A program made the position numbers and the translations under genes. A stretch of DNA of 64,000 nt from Terriglobales bacterium. GTDB taxonomy: Bacteria; Acidobacteriota; Terriglobia; Terriglobales; Acidobacteriaceae. How positions within the stretch are numbered: position 1 is the stretch's first letter; every line of letters starts with the position of its first letter. The stretch covers positions 1 to 64,000 of the forward strand of contig JAOAPE010000002.1 of NCBI GenBank assembly GCA_025462725.1. The letters run 5' to 3'. Positions 59,800-64,000 of the stretch are shown here, one piece after another. The notes below the pieces were generated by a model. It was not told the origin of the DNA. It searched no databases and worked only from the letters and a program-made list of their open reading frames with translations.

Positions 59800-62700
59800 C
59801 TAATTCGGAAAGCGATAAATTGCGAAACCTCCAGGATAGTCGCGGCGAGGAGAGAATCTAGGTTGCTTGGTGTCAGAGACCCACTGTTTGCCGTCATAAA
59901 TCTGGATGTGTCCACTCTTGTCACGCCCTCCCCCTTGGAACACCGCCACATCGCCTTTTTGCGGATGATAATTCTCCTGCGACACAAGTGCGGCCCCATG
60001 CGATACAAGGAAGGGACCGTAATTCTTCGCGATTTCTGGGTGACCTGCGGTCTTTACGCCACCAGCTTCCATCGCCTTCCGGCATGACTTTGCACATTGT
60101 CCCCCAAATTTGCCCGTGCCGTTCGCATGGCTGTTGATGTAATCGGCCATCTTGTTCTTATCGACGGGCGATGCTGAGGATGTCGGTGATGACTGCGGCG
60201 GCGGGGCAGGATTCCATCCATTACCAGTAAGCAAATTGCCCAATTTGCAGAAGAAACCGCAAGATTGACTCTGCGCCGCTTGAGGAACCGATCCCCCTGG
60301 CTGGCCACCGCTGTCTTTAGTATTGCTGTTATTGTCTTCCCCTGGGGAACCGGCCGCATCGACATCAATGTTCTGCCCCACGCCATACATATGTCCGTCA
60401 ACATCTGATCGCGTAATGGGCGAATTTCGAACATAGCCATAGAGGTTCAACGATTGCGGTTCAGTAAAATCGGCATATGGTACAGGTGCAGGCCTTTCCG
60501 ACCAATCCGGAGTTAACCATCTTCCTAGACCGCTACCGTAAAATCTCGCACCAAAGTAGTCTAAACCGGATTCTGGATCCCTTTCCTTACCAGTAAATTT
60601 GTAATGATTGCCGCTCGTCGAGCTACCAGATGCCACCGCTCCGTAAGGATAAAAGTCCTGATCATCCAAGACTACTCCAGACGCGGATAGAACCATTCGC
60701 GACGTTCCAAGCTCATCAGCGAGATAATAATTCACCGCTCCTGTCGAGTCTCGCTTAGCAATGCGTTTTCCATCAAAGAAGACGTATTCATTGGAAATGT
60801 TGCCAGCGAGATCACCCTCGGCTAGCGGCCCACTGCCCCAATAAAGCTCTCGCTCGGTTGTGCTAACCAGTTTTTCAACTCTTTCGCCCTCGCCGTCGTA
60901 CTTGTAATCAATGCTAGCCGTGTTGGAAATAAGGTTCTGGGCGTTGTACATGTATGTACTGCCGTCAACCATATTCCCGGCTGCATCGTAGCTGTGCAGC
61001 GGCAGTCGGTTGTCGCCGTTTGCCAAGTCATTCAGCGATTCAGTATACGTTCTGCCCAATACACCACTTATTTTGTTCAGATTCCCCCAAGGATCAATGT
61101 CGTAGGTTTCACCCCAGCCTGTGCCCTCCGTCGATGCTTTGCGAATTCGATTCAATCCATCATAAGTGAAGTTCTGTGTTCGGTCAGCAGAACCAGTTCC
61201 ATATGTGAGATCGTTCCTAATTTGAACGATGTTCCCATTGTTCAGCGGATTTCCAGCCGTGCCCTGGTTATATCCATAGGTGAGGCTAAAAATCGTTCCG
61301 GCGGAACTAATGGCTTGCAGCGTCGCTGGCTGCAAGCGGTTATTATACGAATTTACCAATTGAACCCCGCTCGAGGTGTCCGAGACGTAGTACATGGTGT
61401 GCACTTGCCCCGATGGCCAGTAATCTGCCGGACTTTGGATTTTCGCGTAGGTAATGCTATGAGCAGTATCTTGGGCAAGATTTTGCCTCCCCGCCGCATC
61501 ATAACCATAAGACACTACTGCTCCACTCGGATACGTAAGGCTGCTGACTGAACCGTCGAGGTTATAGGCAGTCGCAATGCTCTTTGAAACGCCGGCAGTG
61601 GTTCGACGATCGGTAAGCACGCGGCCCATCGCGTCAAAGCTCCAACCTGTAGCACCGGTTTCGTCGCTCATTCCAGTGCGCCTACCGATGCCGTTGGTAG
61701 TCGTTAGGCTGTTGTAGGTAGCGTCGTCATAACTGTATGTGATCGCTGATCCATCGTACTGGTATGTCTTGCCAGTTAGGCGATGCAGCGCGTCATAGGA
61801 ATAGTTCGTATCATTGGTCACGATAGCGCTAGTCTGATTGGCACGGGGGGCGGTTTTCTTGGTCAGGTTTCCATCATCATCGTACGTGTAAGTGATTTTG
61901 CCCGATTCCGGATTGACGGATTCAATCAGGTGTCCGAGAGAATCGTATTGGAACTTTCGAACCCGCCAATTTCCACCCGCTTGATGGTCGGTGGGATCTG
62001 AACAAGTGACAGACGAGGAAGAAGCATTGCCATGCTGCTCCACGCAAAGCAGATTGCCTAACGCGTCATACGTATAGAGCGTCACATACGCTGTGGACAA
62101 AGAATAGGTCTGGTCGATGGTTGTTGCACCGGCCGTGTTTGAATTGCCGGAATTTCCTACGTCGTTATAAGCCAGTACCTGATAGTTGTATATCCTTCCG
62201 CTGTCTAGCCCGGTATCTGTAAATGAGGTTGCATTGGCCGGAGGCGTATTTAGCAAGGAAAAGGCTGAACAGCCGTAGTCGGCACATCTCATTACCTTGT
62301 ATCCAGTTTCGTTGGTGGCATTGTCCGCCCAAGTAAGAGTGATGGTTGCTGCGGTAGAGCTCGCGACTGCACTCAATGAAGTTGGGGCGGCGGGCACACT
62401 TGGTGTGGTTATGGAAGTCGTAGGGGGAGTAGTCGAACTCCCAACATCATTAATGGCAGTGACTCGGTAGGAATATGTGGTGGAAGGAACTACCGTGCTA
62501 TCTGTCCACGTGATGGTATTTGGGCTAAGAGGCGGACTAGTCTTTGTCGACCAGCTACTGCACCCCGAACCCGTGCAGCGATCGATCTTGAATCCCGTTT
62601 CGTTGCTGGAGTTGTCGGTCCAGTTGAGCTGTACTGAAGCGCCACTGCTTGCCGAAGCGCTCGTAAATCCGCTTGCGTCAGCCGGGACATTGGGCGTTGT

Positions 62701-64000
62701 GACAGTCACGCTGCCGGAATAAGCTGAATACATCGGGCTGTCATTTATGTTGACCGCCCTCATACGGTAGACGTAGCTAGTTCCGGGAGTTAGCCCAGTG
62801 TCACTGTAACTGGTTGCGTTTGTAACAGGAGTGGCAATCTGGGCAAATGAAGTACATCCGGAACCAGTACAACGCTCCAAGCTGAAGCTGGTTTCGCTAG
62901 CTGAATTGTCTGTCCACGAAAGGGCAACCGAGGTCCCGGCTGCCGCCGCCGTTCCGGCCAATGACGTAGGTGTGCCTAACGCTGATTGCGTCGTAATGGA
63001 AATGGTATTTGAATATCCTGAGTAGCCAACTCCATTGTGTGCGCGAATTCGATAGCTGTACGCGGTGCCGGCCGTCAAGCTCGCATCGCTTAGCGTGGTC
63101 GCGCCGTTCGAAGGCGTTGCGACTTCAGCGAACGACGAGCAACTCGCACCGGAACAACGTTCCATTGAATAGCCCGTCTGTCCGGATCCAGCCGTCCACG
63201 AGCTATTTACAGATGTGCTGTATACATTTACTGACGCCAGACTACTCGGGGCAGTAGGAACATTAATGACAGATGTCTGCGAGGTATTGGAATAGGCTGA
63301 GTTACCCACGGTACCATTCGTAGCTGTAACCCGATAGTTGTAGTACGTGCCGGCGGTCAGACCGCTGTCGTGATAACTGTTCGCATTCGCGCCCAACGTA
63401 GTGCTAAGGGGCGTGAAGGTGCTGCATCCAGCACCGATACAACGCTCTACGGTGTAGCCGGTTTCCGTTGAAGCGTTATCTGTCCAAGCAAGATCGATGT
63501 AGTTGCTGTCCGGAGCAGCAGTTGCGACTAGACTTGTTGGCGTAGCCGGAAGCACGATTGATGCTTGCGCACTGCTTGTGAAGGCGGAAGTCCCAACCGC
63601 ATTGGTCGCGCCCACATGGTAGTTGTAAATGGTTCCTGAAACGGGTGAACTGTCCTGATAGGAGGTGGCATTTGCTGCAGTCGTTACGAGAGGGGCAAAC
63701 CCAGTACAACCTGAACCGGCGCAACGCTCTATCGCGAACCCTGTTTCATTGTTTGAATTGTCCCCCCAATTTAGCGTGATGTAATGGTTTGTAGATGAGC
63801 CTGTAACAGTGAATGCTGAAGGGGCAGTCGGAATTGAGGGCATTACAACATCGCTGGTACTGGCGGGGGCATTGCCAGCCCAATTAATCGCATAAACCCG
63901 GTACCTGTAAACGCCGCCAGGCGATAATCCTGTATGGGTGTAGCTTTGAGTGTTGGCAGCTAACGATGTTGTCAATGTCGTCCAAGTTGAGCAACCTGAC
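59800..64000 (-). CDS. RHS repeat protein with fibronectin III repeats and CHAP/NlpC-like toxin tip (5' end cut)
   Basis: At least 1400 residues; the frame stays open to the window edge. It begins with one partial and six complete fibronectin type III-like repeats, each with a 'ERC.G.GC..F' element (two Cys, probably a disulfide) and ending '..Y.YRV.A.N..G.S..S'. Then come YD/RHS repeats ('YTYDALGNLLCVEQ', 'YQYDSLGHLIESVN', 'YTYDDDGNLTKKT') and the RHS core ('YYLADELGTSRMVLSASGVVLDDQDFYPYGAV', 'FTGKERDPESGLDYFGARFYGSGLGRWLTPDW', 'LNLYGYVRNSPI'). A variable tip of about 180 residues follows: 'GKFGGQCAKSCRKAMEAGG' (nucleophile Cys) and 'PQKGDVAVFQGGGRDKSGHIQIYDGKQWVSDTKQ' (His), as in CHAP/amidase folds. 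It is likely a contact-delivered peptidoglycan hydrolase. Confidence 0.9.
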   Translation of the reverse strand, partial: SGCSTWTTLTTSLAANTQSYTHTGLSPGGVYRYRVYAINWAGNAPASTSDVVMPSIPTAPSAFTVTGSSTNHYITLNWGDNSNNETGFAIERCAGSGCTGFAPLVTTAANATSYQDSSPVSGTIYNYHVGATNAVGTSAFTSSAQASIVLPATPTSLVATAAPDSNYIDLAWTDNASTETGYTVERCIGAGCSTFTPLSTTLGANANSYHDSGLTAGTYYNYRVTATNGTVGNSAYSNTSQTSVINVPTAPSSLASVNVYSTSVNSSWTAGSGQTGYSMERCSGASCSSFAEVATPSNGATTLSDASLTAGTAYSYRIRAHNGVGYSGYSNTISITTQSALGTPTSLAGTAAAAGTSVALSWTDNSASETSFSLERCTGSGCTSFAQIATPVTNATSYSDTGLTPGTSYVYRMRAVNINDSPMYSAYSGSVTVTTPNVPADASGFTSASASSGASVQLNWTDNSSNETGFKIDRCTGSGCSSWSTKTSPPLSPNTITWTDSTVVPSTTYSYRVTAINDVGSSTTPPTTSITTPSVPAAPTSLSAVASSTAATITLTWADNATNETGYKVMRCADYGCSAFSLLNTPPANATSFTDTGLDSGRIYNYQVLAYNDVGNSGNSNTAGATTIDQTYSLSTAYVTLYTYDALGNLLCVEQHGNASSSSVTCSDPTDHQAGGNWRVRKFQYDSLGHLIESVNPESGKITYTYDDDGNLTKKTAPRANQTSAIVTNDTNYSYDALHRLTGKTYQYDGSAITYSYDDATYNSLTTTNGIGRRTGMSDETGATGWSFDAMGRVLTDRRTTAGVSKSIATAYNLDGSVSSLTYPSGAVVSYGYDAAGRQNLAQDTAHSITYAKIQSPADYWPSGQVHTMYYVSDTSSGVQLVNSYNNRLQPATLQAISSAGTIFSLTYGYNQGTAGNPLNNGNIVQIRNDLTYGTGSADRTQNFTYDGLNRIRKASTEGTGWGETYDIDPWGNLNKISGVLGRTYTESLNDLANGDNRLPLHSYDAAGNMVDGSTYMYNAQNLISNTASIDYKYDGEGERVEKLVSTTERELYWGSGPLAEGDLAGNISNEYVFFDGKRIAKRDSTGAVNYYLADELGTSRMVLSASGVVLDDQDFYPYGAVASGSSTSGNHYKFTGKERDPESGLDYFGARFYGSGLGRWLTPDWSERPAPVPYADFTEPQSLNLYGYVRNSPITRSDVDGHMYGVGQNIDVDAAGSPGEDNNSNTKDSGGQPGGSVPQAAQSQSCGFFCKLGNLLTGNGWNPAPPPQSSPTSSASPVDKNKMADYINSHANGTGKFGGQCAKSCRKAMEAGGVKTAGHPEIAKNYGPFLVSHGAALVSQENYHPQKGDVAVFQGGGRDKSGHIQIYDGKQWVSDTKQPRFSPRRDYPGGFAIYRFPN

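Overview
The window looks like a chromosomal segment of a soil-type Acidobacteriota bacterium. This rests on a very large TonB-dependent receptor with an N-terminal carboxypeptidase-regulatory domain, several secreted DUF1579-type proteins, many one-gene accessory enzymes and LytTR two-component genes. It is an inference from family content, because no ribosomal or other marker gene is present. The window has few intact operons, many broken genes and many signs of gene transfer.

Left part (1-36.3 kb): a metabolic and stress region. It holds a PhzF-like isomerase, DinB and DUF1569 proteins, two M20 peptidases, an isochorismatase-like hydrolase, an EamA exporter, a DoxX-type membrane protein, methionine sulfoxide reductases MsrP and MsrA, a LytS/LytTR pair, a stand-alone LytTR response regulator, and the TonB receptor. 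Three MocR-type (GntR plus aminotransferase) regulators are interspersed with at least four copies of a 32-bp repeat (AACCACTTC, 8 nt, TTGATRTGACCACCC), probably a MocR operator family. One MocR gene is frameshifted, one has Arg in place of the PLP-binding Lys, and a fourth survives only as a stub near 36.3 kb.

Decay zone (36.2-38.1 kb): a stub MocR, a conserved protein with a stop and a frameshift, a DoxX-like fragment and a deleted DUF1801 gene. It lies against a large serine recombinase operon (38.1-42 kb) that also encodes two small proteins, a DUF2130 nuclease-like coiled-coil protein and a 115-aa protein, with a divergent XRE regulator.

Defence-like island (42.7-56.1 kb): this is the most interesting part. 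A leftward operon encodes a DUF5131 (Gp37/Gp68-type) Cys-cluster protein, a class-I glutamine-amidotransferase/HEPN fusion and a 1224-aa RecD-like helicase with a probable C-terminal nuclease. A divergent rightward operon encodes a KOW-like/ribbon-helix-helix protein, a HerA-like ATPase, a GHKL (Hsp90/MORC-like) ATPase and a methyltransferase-like protein. A third, convergent operon encodes a radical-SAM protein and a second GHKL ATPase. Stop/start overlaps of 4 bp or short gaps join most neighbours, so this looks like one functional multi-gene system. I do not recognise the combination as a named defence system.

Right end (56.4-64 kb): 3' halves of tRNA-Arg(UCG) and tRNA-Pro(CGG) flank a tyrosine integrase. 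The Pro fragment is followed by a cluster of seven RTTGAA-like repeats, partly at exact 10-bp spacing, as expected for integrase arm sites. A 3' half of tRNA-Thr(CGU) lies at the opposite end (958-1003). Past the integrase are a DUF3828-like secreted protein and a huge RHS protein with fibronectin type III repeats and a CHAP/NlpC-like C-terminal toxin domain, cut by the window edge.
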